Assembly: GCA_951230915.1 (NCBI GenBank) | Contig: OX579633.1 | Coordinates: 50,916,029 to 50,980,028, forward strand | DNA: 64,000 nt | Source of the DNA: Antitrichia curtipendula | Taxonomy: Eukaryota; Streptophyta; Bryopsida; Hypnales; Leucodontaceae | Direction: 5' to 3' | Shown here: piece by piece, positions 46,641 through 57,610 of the stretch | Layout: the number at the start of each line of letters is the position of its first letter | Numbering within the stretch: the first letter of the stretch is position 1 | Position numbers and translations under genes: made by a program | The notes under the pieces: generated by a model | The model's input: the letters and a program-made list of their open reading frames with translations, nothing else | Database searches by the model: none | What the model was told of the DNA's origin: nothing

Positions 46641-48411
46641 ATTAGGTATGAAGTTCTACATTGAACACAATTCCTACCCCCAAGTATTTTGTGTTCAATT
46701 TGGTTTTGCATTTTTGTGTTTGATATCTTTTAGGTTTTCTATTTAATTATAATTCATTTTTCTACTTAGTTGTATTTTGTTTTCATTTTTCACCATTTTA
46801 TCATTTGCCTAATTTGATTACTTTACCAAATCTTACTTATAGTCATTTTAGTTTAAAACCCTTGTTTGTTTCTCTAGAATTTTTCTTTTGTTTCTTCCTA
46901 ATTGCATTTTCTAGATTTTTAAACTAAACTTCCAAATTTTTCAATGCTATCTAACAAAAAGACTCCCTAATTGGTAGTTGTGGTTTAATTCAAAATATTA
47001 ATATTTTTAGAATTATAAATTCATGCATATTGTTTATAATTTCTATTTTCTAAAAAGGTGAACCATTATGGTGGTTCACAATGTCCTTCCAAATATCGAT
47101 GGATTTCAGTTGGGTGAACCAAGCATGTGAATTAATACTAATACTATTGTGGTTCACAACGTCCTCCAAAAGTAGGTAATGACTGGAAATGAGACCATAA
47201 AATTTCTTCCTTTCAAATTTCTATTACCTTATTAAAAATCCACTTTCATTTTGAAATACCATCAACTTTGCAAAGAAATGTATTTATTTTGGATGGCGCT
47301 AAAGGGTCACCCACTATCATTCGTAATAATACAAATACTTTTAAAAATAAAATGTTGTTTTCAGTTGTTTTCAAAGCAAAGTTGTTTTTAGTTTCAAATG
47401 ATAGCATATTTGTTTCTGATCTTGCCAACACATTAGAGGGGATTTGGAGGCCTGGGCCATTTCAAGCCTGTTTCCAAAGTTGTCTCCAAATCATAATAGT
47501 TAAATGTTTTTTAAAATGTTTTTAAAAAACATTAAATAATTAATTAAAAAAAAACATTATCTAATGTGTCATAGTGGTGGCAATGTCAAATTGTTGATTT
47601 GGCAAAATTTCCATAGTTCTCCACAATCTCGGAACTTCTAGGAACTTGCAGTCTTGTTTTGGCCCCAAAAAACTTCTAACGATGTTGCAATTAATAACAT
47701 TTGAAGTAGAGTGGATCTTCAGAGCTAAAATCTCAATATATAATCAACCATAGGCTAATTTTAGCTAGATAAACCTAGAAGGACTTTGCTCATGTTGTCT
47801 TCCTAAACCATGATTGTTCGTGTACGCATTCACATAGAACCCCCATATACTGTACAAGTGTGATAACTCTACAATAGCCAATATGTAATTCCCCTGTCAG
47901 AAGATGTACACGAGCCAGGCCCTAGCTAAAATTCTAAAACGCGCACTTCCAAGCATAAAATGCACACTTCTCATAAGTATAATTCTCGTGTCTTTGCTCA
48001 ATTAATTTTTTGCTTTCTATAGTAATTTAGCTCCCACCTTTGAAGATATAGTTGTAGAATGAAGAATTTCTAAATATATAGTCTACCTACCATAAAATCA
48101 ATTTGTATTCTGAACCAGAGGCCACTTTGGCTTGGACATATGTAAAGGGCATTAGAAAAAAATTTGCCCTGCAGAAGGCCGCAAAACTGTATGGTAGTAG
48201 TGCAATTACAGGGAATTTTTTTCTAGAAATCTAACGGGGCACTACTAGTGCTACATTAGATTGTTGATTTCAAAAATGTTTTTGAGTTTTAAAAAAAAAA
48301 AAAAAAAAACATTTTTTTTTAATAAATTTTCTATATTTGCACCATGGCGGTGCAAAAAATGTAGATTAAGCAGCCCTTCACAAGGTTCAAATTTTTTGTA
48401 ATGGTTAACTA
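46641..48411. other. AT-rich intergenic, no gene
   Basis: Nothing is recognised except an A-run/T-run at about 48290-48320. Confidence 0.45.
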
Positions 48412-48530
48412 ATAAGAGCATTTCCACAACTGACATGCCAAATACTCATTTGGCGTGTGGAAATTGAGGCTGGGGCCACACTACTTCTCATGTGCCCCAC
48501 GGCGGACACACCAAAAGGGGTGCCAAGTAG
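48412..48530. repeat. GC-rich segment with 'AAGAGCAT' terminus
   Basis: It begins taagagcatttccacaactg and contains atttggcgtgtgg and ccacggcggacacacc. It is related to the terminal segments at 49540-49745, 50698-50835 and 51905-51955. Confidence 0.55.
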
Positions 48531-48687
48531 AGAATGCAATGTCAACTAGTTCATAGCCTAGAAAATCAAACTACAAAAATAAGGAACTTTTGATTGAATG
48601 AGGGAAATGAATCCTACAACCATCTCACATTTCTTCTAGAGCATCTCAAACTTCCTTGGAGTTTGAAATTGAGTATTGAAACTCTTT

Positions 48688-49270
48688 ATAAGTATATAGG
48701 GTGGTAGGAGGTAGAACAATCCACGTGGGATATTGTAAATTATAATTAGTAGGAGCTCAACCCGCTCATAGTTAAGTCAAAAGTAGGAATTGTGTTTAAA
48801 GTACAAATTTAGACCTCATTTAGGTGTAGTAGAAAAAAAAATTCAAAAAACTTTGAAATAAGAAAAATTATTAAATAAAGAGAAATTTCATCTCCAAAAA
48901 TCCATTTGAAATTTAGAACCTCCACTCAAAAGTTATGGCCAATATTTCAGATAGGAAGTTTGAAAATGTGTAAAAAAATTCCCTTCCAATCCCTCTCTCA
49001 AATTTGCTCATAACATTTGACTGGAGGTTCTAAATCTCAAATGGATTTTTGGAGATAAAAATTAGCTTCATTTAACAACTTTTCTTAGTTAAAAGTTTTT
49101 TAGAAATTTTTTATCTACTAAGCCTAAATCAGGTCTAAAATTCTACTTTCAACACAATATTTACTTCAATTTGATTTAACTATGAGTATTTGATCTCCTA
49201 CTAATTCTAATTTACATATCCCACATAGGTTGCTCTACCTCCTACTACCCCATGTGTATCTAATGAGCTT
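48688..49270. mobile_element. Foldback element, copy 1
   Basis: This is a long inverted repeat of about 580 bp. The left arm has gtggtaggaggtagaacaat, taattagtaggagctcaacc, agacctcatttaggtgtagt and atttcatctccaaaaatcca. The right arm carries the reverse complements of the same phrases in reverse order (tggatttttggagataaaaa, cctaaatcaggtctaaaatt, ttgatctcctactaattcta, gctctacctcctactacccc). Confidence 0.88.
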
Positions 49271-49539
49271 CTCATTCCTATGAATTAATATTGGAAACTA
49301 AAAGTTTCTCTTCAATGATTTTCGGTGATTTTCACTGACACAAGTAAAGTAAACTTTGCTACAATAGTAGTAAAGTTCACACTAGTGTCAATAAAAATTA
49401 ATAAGCAAGCATTGTCAACTTGTCAAAAAAATTTGAAACGAGTAGAATAATTTTTTTTTTGTAAGTATAGGCAGGTCTAAAGAATTGAAAGTAAAGTTCT
49501 TTATGGTTTAATTTATCAAGTTTACATTGCTTGATGATA

Positions 49540-49745
49540 ATTTGGCGCCCCCCTTGGCGCCTAAGAGCATTGCCACGGCTGCTCGCCAAGGGGCCTAACA
49601 CGCTGACGGAGCGAGCCCTGGCTTCATTTCCTCCCCCACGGCTGACGCGCCAAACGGGAAAAACTGCCCGGCCGCGCCAGAATTTTAAGGAGACACGGGG
49701 AAATAGTGAACCTTCAGCGCGGCTCGCCAAAGGCTCTGACTACCT
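49540..49745. repeat. GC-rich terminal-repeat segment
   Basis: It starts tttggcgccccccttggcgc, followed at once by ctaagagcattgccacggct and gctcgccaaggggcc. It is strikingly GC-rich against the AT-rich surroundings. Its start is the inverted counterpart of the end of the segment at 50698-50835. Confidence 0.65.
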
Positions 49746-49984
49746 TTTTCAACTCAATTTCAAGGCACTGACAGTCCTTCTGACCCGTCTTTGAGGGACA
49801 TACCCCATTTGATATTCAAATTTTTCTCACAAGTAATTTTAACCTCAACAAGGTTTCCTTTACTAGTGTGAAAAAATTGAAAAAAAGGCATTTTCCAACT
49901 AGAATAAAGTTTCCTTTATTTTGTATTTAGATATTTGGGAGAAATGCTTATTGACCTCTGTTCGGTTGAAGGAGGGAATAGAAG

Positions 49985-50572
49985 CTTACTATATACACGT
50001 GGGGTGGTAGGAGGTAGAGCAACCCATGTGGGATAAGTAATTAGAAGGAGCTCAACCACTCATAGTCATAGTTTTTTCCAAAGTAGGAATTGTGTTAGAA
50101 TTAAAATTTCAGACCTCATTTAGGCATAGTAGAATAGCTTTTTTCAAAAAACTTTGAACTAAGAAAAGATGTGAAATCAAGATAAATTTCATCTCCAAAA
50201 ATCCGTTTGGGATTTCAAGTCTCTAGTCAAAGGTTATTGACAAATTTCCTACTATACATTTCTACAAATGTAAAAAAAATTTCCCTTCTAATCCTCTTTT
50301 GAAATTTGTCCATAACTTTTGATTGGAGTCTTGAAATCACAAACGGATTTTTGGAGGTGAAATTTGTCTTGATTTCACATATTTTATGAGCTCAAAATTT
50401 TTTGGAAAAAATTAATCTACTATGCCTAAATGAGGTCTGAAATTTTAATTCTAACACAATTTCTACTTTGGAAAAAACTATAAGTGGTGGAGCTCCTACT
50501 ACATCTAATTTAATTATCCCACATTGTTTATTCTACCTCCTACCACCCCATGTGTATACATTAAGCTACTCT
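49985..50572. mobile_element. Foldback element, copy 2
   Basis: It has the same structure as copy 1. The left arm begins gaagcttactatatacacgt then ggggtggtaggaggtagagc. The right arm ends ctacctcctaccaccccatg then tgtatacattaagctactc. The arms share agacctcatttaggcatagt and its reverse complement. Confidence 0.88.
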
Positions 50573-50697
50573 TCTTCCTTAAAAACACAAAATGAATTGG
50601 AAGTGCCTTGGAAACAATGTAAAAGAGTTTTTATTAATGCATTAGAAGTAAAATACGTAAGATTTATATCAAAACCTTTATATTCTCTGCAATAATA

Positions 50698-50835
50698 CCC
50701 ATTTGGCGCCCCTGCTTGGCGCGTCAGCCGTGCGGAAGTGGAGCAGCGGTAAAGCCCCACTCTTTAAATCCACACGCCAAGGCAGCACTTGGCGCCCCCC
50801 CATGGCGCGTCAGGCGTGGGGATGCTCTAAGCCGT
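50698..50835. repeat. GC-rich terminal-repeat segment
   Basis: It begins catttggcgcccctgcttgg, then cgcgtcagccgtgcgg, and ends atggcgcgtcaggcgtgggg followed by atgctctaag. The reverse complement of the end (cttagagcatccccacgcct) matches ctaagagcattgccacggct at 49561. Confidence 0.7.
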
Positions 50836-51084
50836 GATAATGCTCTGAGCCTCCTCCATGACTTGCTATGCAGATTGACTATTTCTTCTCGCATAATTCG
50901 AGGTACCGACCCCAGCTGGCCCTCAAATATGCTCAAAAGTTATTCTACTGAAGTGAATTTTCTTCAATACAGTTATAAAAACTAAAAAAAGAAAAAATTT
51001 AGTTAAAAAATGTCTTCTTTACTTGTGTGCATTGATATAGTATGAAAAGCGTATTAAAGTAGAACTTGAGTTCAAATTTTCGGA

Positions 51085-51676
51085 AGAAGCTCTTTATATG
51101 CACATGGGGTGATAGGAGGAAGAACAATCCATGTGGGATAATGTAAATTATAATGAGTAGGAATTCAACCACTCATAGCTAAATGAAAAGTAGGAATTGT
51201 ACTTGAAGTACAAATTTAGACCTCATTTAGGTGTAGTATAAAATTATTTTCAAAAAAATTTGAACTAGAAAAATTTGGTAAATAAAGACAAATTTCATCT
51301 CCAAAAATCTATTTAAGATTTAGAACCTCCAATCAAAAGTTATGGATAAATTTGAGAGAGGGGTTGGAAGGGAATTTTTTTATATTTTCAAACTTCCTCT
51401 CTAAATTTTGCCTATAACTTTTGAGTGGAGGTTTTAAATCTCAAATGGATTTTTGGAGATGAAATTTCTATTTATCTAACAACTTTTCTTAGTTCAAATT
51501 TTTTTGAAAAAAAAAATCCTACTATGCCTAAATGAGGTCTAAATTTCTACTTTAAATACAATTCCTAGTTTTGACTTAACTATGAGCGGCTTGAGCTCCT
51601 ACTAATTCTAATTTACATTATCCCACATGGGTTGTTCTACCTCCTACCACCCCATATGCTTATAAAGAGTTTCTCT
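51085..51676. mobile_element. Foldback element, copy 3
   Basis: The left arm begins ctctttatatgcacatgggg. The right arm, reverse-complemented, begins ctctttataagcatatgggg. Arms of about 280 bp match throughout, meeting near 51380 in gagaggggttgga/cttcctctctaaa. This is the cleanest of the three hairpins. Confidence 0.9.
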
Positions 51677-51904
51677 ATGAATGGGATGACTCATAGGAAA
51701 TTGGAAATTCTTGTGAAGGAGTGTGAGGTGGTTGCTAGATTCAATTCTATCATGTAAACAGAAGTTACATGTTTTTGTAGCTTGATTTTCTAAGTGACGA
51801 AACTACCTGACATTCTCCCACACTTGGGCTTCCCTTTCAGGCATGTGTCTGCCGTGGAGCACATGAAAAGCAGTGTGATCTTGGACTCTATTTCTACACC
51901 CCAA

Positions 51905-51955
51905 ATTAACATTTGGCGCCTATGTCTGGCGAGTCAGCTGAGGGGATGCTTTTAG
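51905..51955. repeat. Right-terminus remnant of the GC-rich repeat
   Basis: The sequence catttggcgcctatgtctgg then cgagtcagctgaggggatgc parallels the right end at 50835. A further weak match (gtttgccatggggatgctct) lies near 52218. Confidence 0.55.
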
Positions 51956-54222
51956 GGCCAGCTTACATGTGAGCCTGGTGGATAAGGAAAGTAACTAAAA
52001 GACAAGAATAGTGCCACCGATGATTTGTAAGCGTGGAAGTAGGAGAGAGAGTGCCACCAATATCAGTGTATTAGACACTGTAGAAGGAGCATAAAAGTGT
52101 TTTCTATATTTTGACCTTATTGACCCCTCCCACCCAATGATACATGTAAAGAGGCTCTTAGCCCGGGCACTTGGACACTTTGGACATGGCTAGCTAGTTT
52201 TTGGCCCTCCACGTGTTTGCCATGGGGATGCTCTAAGTGGCCTTCTCAAGCATCTAGGGAGGCATAAGAGCTTCCCAGCATGGGGAGGATCGTTGCTTGA
52301 TTATACATTGTTATATCATAGTCATCCCACTCAGAGCAATCATCAACCTAGTATTAAAATCTATAGTTTGCGTGCATTTGTGGTTCATATGGGAATGGAG
52401 ACATTTTATGGTCTTGTGCAGTGTTTGGTATAGGTGTCACTATAATCCGTATATCATCCAATCCTAGACCATATTGGTTTTTTTATCGTACTACCTATGA
52501 TACAAGTATTACAAGAGCAAAATTCAATTGAAGTACTGTGGTTGTTAATCAACCTTGGAGGTTTCAATTTTTTTAAACTTGAATTCACATCATTACCATG
52601 AGTACAATATAGAATGTCCTAAGAGTAATATTAATGTAGCTCAAGAACTTGGAATCTACTAATAGCTACAATAGTGGTTTTGAGTACAATTACTACAATT
52701 TCATGAATTCCATTGGAGTAGGAGAATTGCAATAAGTAAAATTAATTTTTGTAATTTTGAGATTTTTAAAAACACAAGATCATCAAGTTCATTCTTTATG
52801 GTCTTGTGTTAGATTCTTATGCTATATATATACAACAACCATAACTTTTGCAATTTGTTCATGTACTAGCTTGAGTGCTAGTGCACTTGAATTAAAAACA
52901 CCCATTTGACCGTTTCAACAATTGGCTAGTCTTGGTTTATACCATTAAACATACCAATGTGGTATGCATCTCCAAAAATTGAAATTCATAACAATACATT
53001 GATGTCCATAAGGCAATTCTCGTTGAATTGATATTTTTGTTTCTTTGTTTAAATCTTAGAACCAACAACCTCAAGCTCAATGATTTCCTTTTTAAATGAA
53101 TATCATTACCCATGTGATATCTTCAAAATTCAGAATTCAAAACAATTCACAAAAAAAAAATTTATGTATAAAAAATAAAAATTATTGTCATTTGATGGAC
53201 ATTAAAATCACATAGAATAAAGACAAAAATTTAGATTTGGTCTTTGAACCACCAAACAAAGTGTGTTAGAAGCAAGCTAAAAGATGTAAATTATATTGTG
53301 CCACAATAAATCATACTTAAAAAAGAAAAACATGAAAATGGCATAATAAATTTTTAAATTTTGGTTAAACATTTCCATGCTTTTTCTTTCTTAAATATTA
53401 TTTGTCACAGTTCCTTATAGTTTCCGTCTTCTAGCTTAATTTTGATCAACTCTTTTTCATCCATTGACAATCCAAATCCAAATTATATTCCGTCTATTTG
53501 ACCCTTAAGCACTCCAGCATCCAATTTCTAACAATGACTAGATTCATATTCTTGTTTCTTTTTCATCATTGCTTGGATGAAAGTCATCCTAATTTGTGAA
53601 GATATTTTATCAAGTTCTTGTCCTATCTAATGGTAGGATTTGGTGTTAGTAGAGTACATATTTTCTAAAATTACAAATGTGAAAGTATGTCAAGTGGTTG
53701 ACCAAGCCAAAATTGCATTGACTCTAGTTCAAAACTGGATTTGTAAAAATGAAATTACAGATTTAAAAAACACAAAAATTTCAAAAAATCACCATGTCAA
53801 GAGAACCTCATTTCAAATTCATTACAACTAATTCTACTCATAAAATGATCATATTTTGTTTATAATGGAATTTAGAAGGAGTCTTAAATTTTTCCTTTCA
53901 AAACTTATAAAATAAATATTGGTGATAGCATTGGTGAATCCAATCGTAGAGATGGAATCTAAAATTCAAAATCTACAACTTTTATTCATAAATCAATTCC
54001 AAAATATTCTTTCAAATAGTATTTTATAATGATTTTTCCCAAATCTTAAATGCTGGGGAATACTCTAGACGTTTAGAGGTTAAAGTGATTCCTAGTAAGC
54101 TTCTAGTGATAATAATCCCAAATTCTAATTTTACATGATTGAAGCAAAAGTTAGTGAAATGATTTTGTGAGGCATTTTGAATGCTAGATTGATGATGTCC
54201 TAAACTAGAATAAGATGCTCTA
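51956..54222. other. AT-rich intergenic, no gene
   Basis: Nothing is recognised beyond short open frames. Confidence 0.45.
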
Positions 54223-54733
54223 AGGTAAACCAGCCTATGACATGCAGAATGACTGATTTGGTATGTTGCCATTAGCAAAATAAAATCAGATTTTTTTCTA
54301 GCAGAGACAACTTTGAGAAATGAAAGAAGCAGTTAAAATTTTAGTTTTTGGACAAAGTAAGAATTTTTTATGAATTTTTTAAGTATTTTTCCAAAACAGT
54401 CTGTAGACTATCTGAAATCAATAAAATATGTCTTCATGATGGTCATCTTACCACCTAATGCAGTCTTCAGATTTTCTAACACAACCACAAGAATTTTTAA
54501 TGTGGCCATCACACAAAGGAATAAAAAAAAAACTCTTTATGATGAGTTTACACTCACAATGTGTAAGTGTCCTATGACAGTCATTACTAATTCTATCACA
54601 ATCACCTAATGCACTAATGTGGGCCACTAACCAACCTAATTAAATTGTAGAAGCAAAAATCTGAAATGGACTGTAATGGGGGTTATGTAGATGTTTGCAT
54701 TAGACAGTTGGCATGTCATAGGCTGGTTTACCT
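54223..54733. mobile_element. MITE family 5 (AGGTAAACCAGCC)
   Basis: This 511-bp element has ends aggtaaaccagcctatgaca and (reverse complement) aggtaaaccagcctatgaca, identical over at least 20 bp and continuing tgc. TA lies on both sides (54221-54222 and 54734-54735). The well-preserved ends suggest a young insertion. It is the only copy in the window and has no transposase. Confidence 0.9.
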
Positions 54734-55220
54734 TATATTGTCCCCGTAGCATTTTTTGCTGAAATAGTGGGATTGACTCCAAAATTATCCCCTTATTCTA
54801 GAATTTGGTTTGATTATTTTATATATTTCTTGACCCATTGCCATCGATTCCAGAGTCTTGGAGTCCAAATTTGAATTTGAAATTTGTCAAATTTACTATA
54901 AACTGATTGGAAACCATAATAAGTAAGGTACCGTGGGTTTTTTTCCTTTATGTAAAATACCGGAGCTGACCCACCTTTTGCATTAAATATTGGGGGTGAC
55001 AAAGATTTTGGAATTTTTTTTCCATTATCAGCAGATGCCTCAGTAATGTGCCCAATGTAAAGTGCCGCTGCGTTTACTTGGTGGGTTGCGTTGGAGTAAG
55101 GGTCACGGAGGTGCCCTATTCCCGTACAGTAGTTAGTTGGGGGGCAGGTTGGGCAGAAAAACAATTTTACAAATAACGTAGAGACACCCATTACCAATTA
55201 GTAGCCCAACATGTAGAGTA

Positions 55221-55538
55221 AGGTAACAGGCTCTGAAATCTCACAGGCTCTAAAACCGCCCATATCTTGGAAATGTACATTGTATGTACATGTGTTTTTT
55301 TTGTAGCCTTCAGCAATGTACATTTTAGGGGGGGAGGCAATTTTAGAGCCCTATGCTATTTCACCTTCAAAATTTTACAACTAATTTCACAAAGCTCCAA
55401 AAAACATGAAACGACTTGGGTTAGATGTCAATTTCACTTCTCTTTCTAGAAAAATTTACTGAAAATTATTTCAAGAAGCTTTGCCTCCCCAAAATTCAGT
55501 TCCAACTCTTATGTGGGCGATTTCTGGACCTGTTACCT
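55221..55538. mobile_element. MITE family 1, best-preserved copy
   Basis: This 318-bp element has ends aggtaacaggctctgaaatc and (reverse complement) aggtaacaggtccagaaatc, with TA on both sides (55219-55220 and 55539-55540). The core has aaacatgaaacgacttgggt followed by tagatg. Confidence 0.88.
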
Positions 55539-56139
55539 TACCAGAAACTAATTTACTGTGGACGCATCCATTCCCACCCTTGCACCCAATTTTGTCGTCA
55601 TATAGCAATGGAGTACATTCTAGAAATAAAAATGTGCACCACTGGTACATGAGGGAGACCTTAAGGGGATGGAAATGGATGCATCTACTTCAGGTTTTAT
55701 GGTTTGAAATTTTGTGAGTAGCAGAATGTGATTGCCAAGTGAGTCAAGTTGAAAATTGTGGCATGTATATTGGTAACTGACTTAGGGTATGTCCCACCTG
55801 GCGTTTGCAAACACCAGGTGCTAAAAGATAAAACCTCGGCATTAAAAGAAAATATTTTTATTTCTCAGGAGTTCAGGTTTGGAATTGTAGTGATTGTTTC
55901 TTACTGAGGTGCAGTTCCCACATGGCTCGTACTTTATTCAGCTGTCGTGAGGGACCTCATGTCCCCACGCAAATCCGATTACCGATTTTGATCCAGTGGT
56001 CAAAAATAATCAAAATTTCAAAAACTTTGAATGATTCTGAAAATTAACGAGACACATTCCCAAACCCAAGGAATTGTAAAGTAAATCCATTTATCGGAAA
56101 AGATTTCACTACAATTCAATTCTAGCACATGTATATTAC

Positions 56140-56375
56140 AGAATGGGTGGAGATATTATTTTTATAATGAATTTCATTGTCCATCATGAATTTTCAAAAG
56201 GTATGGAACAATTTGAAGATGACAACTTAACCACTCATCGTCAAAATGCAGGAATTGTGTTTAATGTAGAATTTCAGACCTCATGTAGGCATAGTATAAT
56301 AGCTTTTTTCAAGAAAATTTGAACTAAGAAAAGTTGGTAAAGTAAAGAAACTTTCATTACCAGAAATCCATTTGA
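56140..56375. repeat. Left arm of an interrupted foldback element
   Basis: It contains taaccactcatcgtcaaaat, atttcagacctcatgtaggc and gaactaagaaaagttggtaa, matching the left arms of the 48-52 kb hairpins. Confidence 0.7.
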
Positions 56376-57304
56376 GATAATCTTTTCTAAGCTTCTTGAA
56401 ACTTACTCTAAATTAAACTAAATGTCAACATTTTAATAATTTTCATCAATTTTTTTAAAATCATAACCATACAAATTCAAACTAAGCTTGTTAAGTATCA
56501 CATGGGAAAAAAAACTTAACAATATCACTTATGATTTGAAAAATTGTAATGTTTAATTATGAAGGTGCTAATATTATGAAACCAATTTGAAGCCTTTTAG
56601 TCCTCTTTTTACATGTCAAATCTAAAAATTGGTCACCAAAAAAATATGAGGGTTAAAGGGCAAAACATGCAAAGCCCCAATCAATTTACAGCTTCTCTAA
56701 AAAAATTATTTATTTTTTAAATGAATTTTTCATGTGATTTTATCTTTAAGATCTAGTATATTTGAGAGCCTTCAACACTAGAAAATCAAGATTTGCAATA
56801 GATTTCCTTGCTTGAAATCTTGAATAGAAAAATAATAATCATTCATTTTTATAATTAGGTTTATTATGCTGAAACTAGATTTAATTTTTTTTAAGAGAAA
56901 CTATCAAAAATAATAACTTGGTTAGGTTTTTATTTAACTTCAAAGTATTTTTGACAAGAGAATTCATTACCTCAAGCATTTAAAGGATTAGAATAGGTAT
57001 CCCTCAAACTAACACTTTTTGCTACTCTTCTTGGTTACTATTATTATTAGATGAGTCAAATTTTCATATTTTCTTGTTGGCAAATGAAAGGAGGTTCCAA
57101 CATATTAAAGAATGCAACATTTGAACATTGTATGCAATGGATGACTTTCTAGATCATTGTAGTAATGAAGAATGTACTTATTGGTTCATACATTAGATCA
57201 TTTTTGACAAAGTACCTTAGTGATGAATCTCCTCTTTCTTGAATTAAAGATTCCAAATAAGTGGACTTTGTGCATGAAATGATGAATTGAATTGCACTTC
57301 TTGT

Positions 57305-57610
57305 TGCACAGTCAAAGAAAATGTTCCTCCCAACCCCTCTTTGAATTTTGTCCCTAACTTTTGATTTAAGGCTTCAAATCTAAAACGGATTTTTGGTGAT
57401 GAAAGTTAGCTTGATTTGAAAAAAATTCATAGTTCAAAATTTCTTAAAAAAAATATTCTATTATGCCTACATGAGGACTAAAGTTCTAAATTGAACACAA
57501 TTCCTGCGTTTAACTTAACTAGGTATGAACGGTTGAGCTTTTATTAAACCTAATTTACATATCCCACATGGGTTGTTTTACATTCCATCACCCCACTTGT
57601 ATAAAGAGAT
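57305..57610. repeat. Right arm of an interrupted foldback element
   Basis: It contains ctaacttttgatttaaggct, attatgcctacatgaggact, gaacggttgagcttttatta and tacattccatcaccccactt. This is the reverse-complement partner of 56140-56375, about 930 bp away. Confidence 0.72.
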
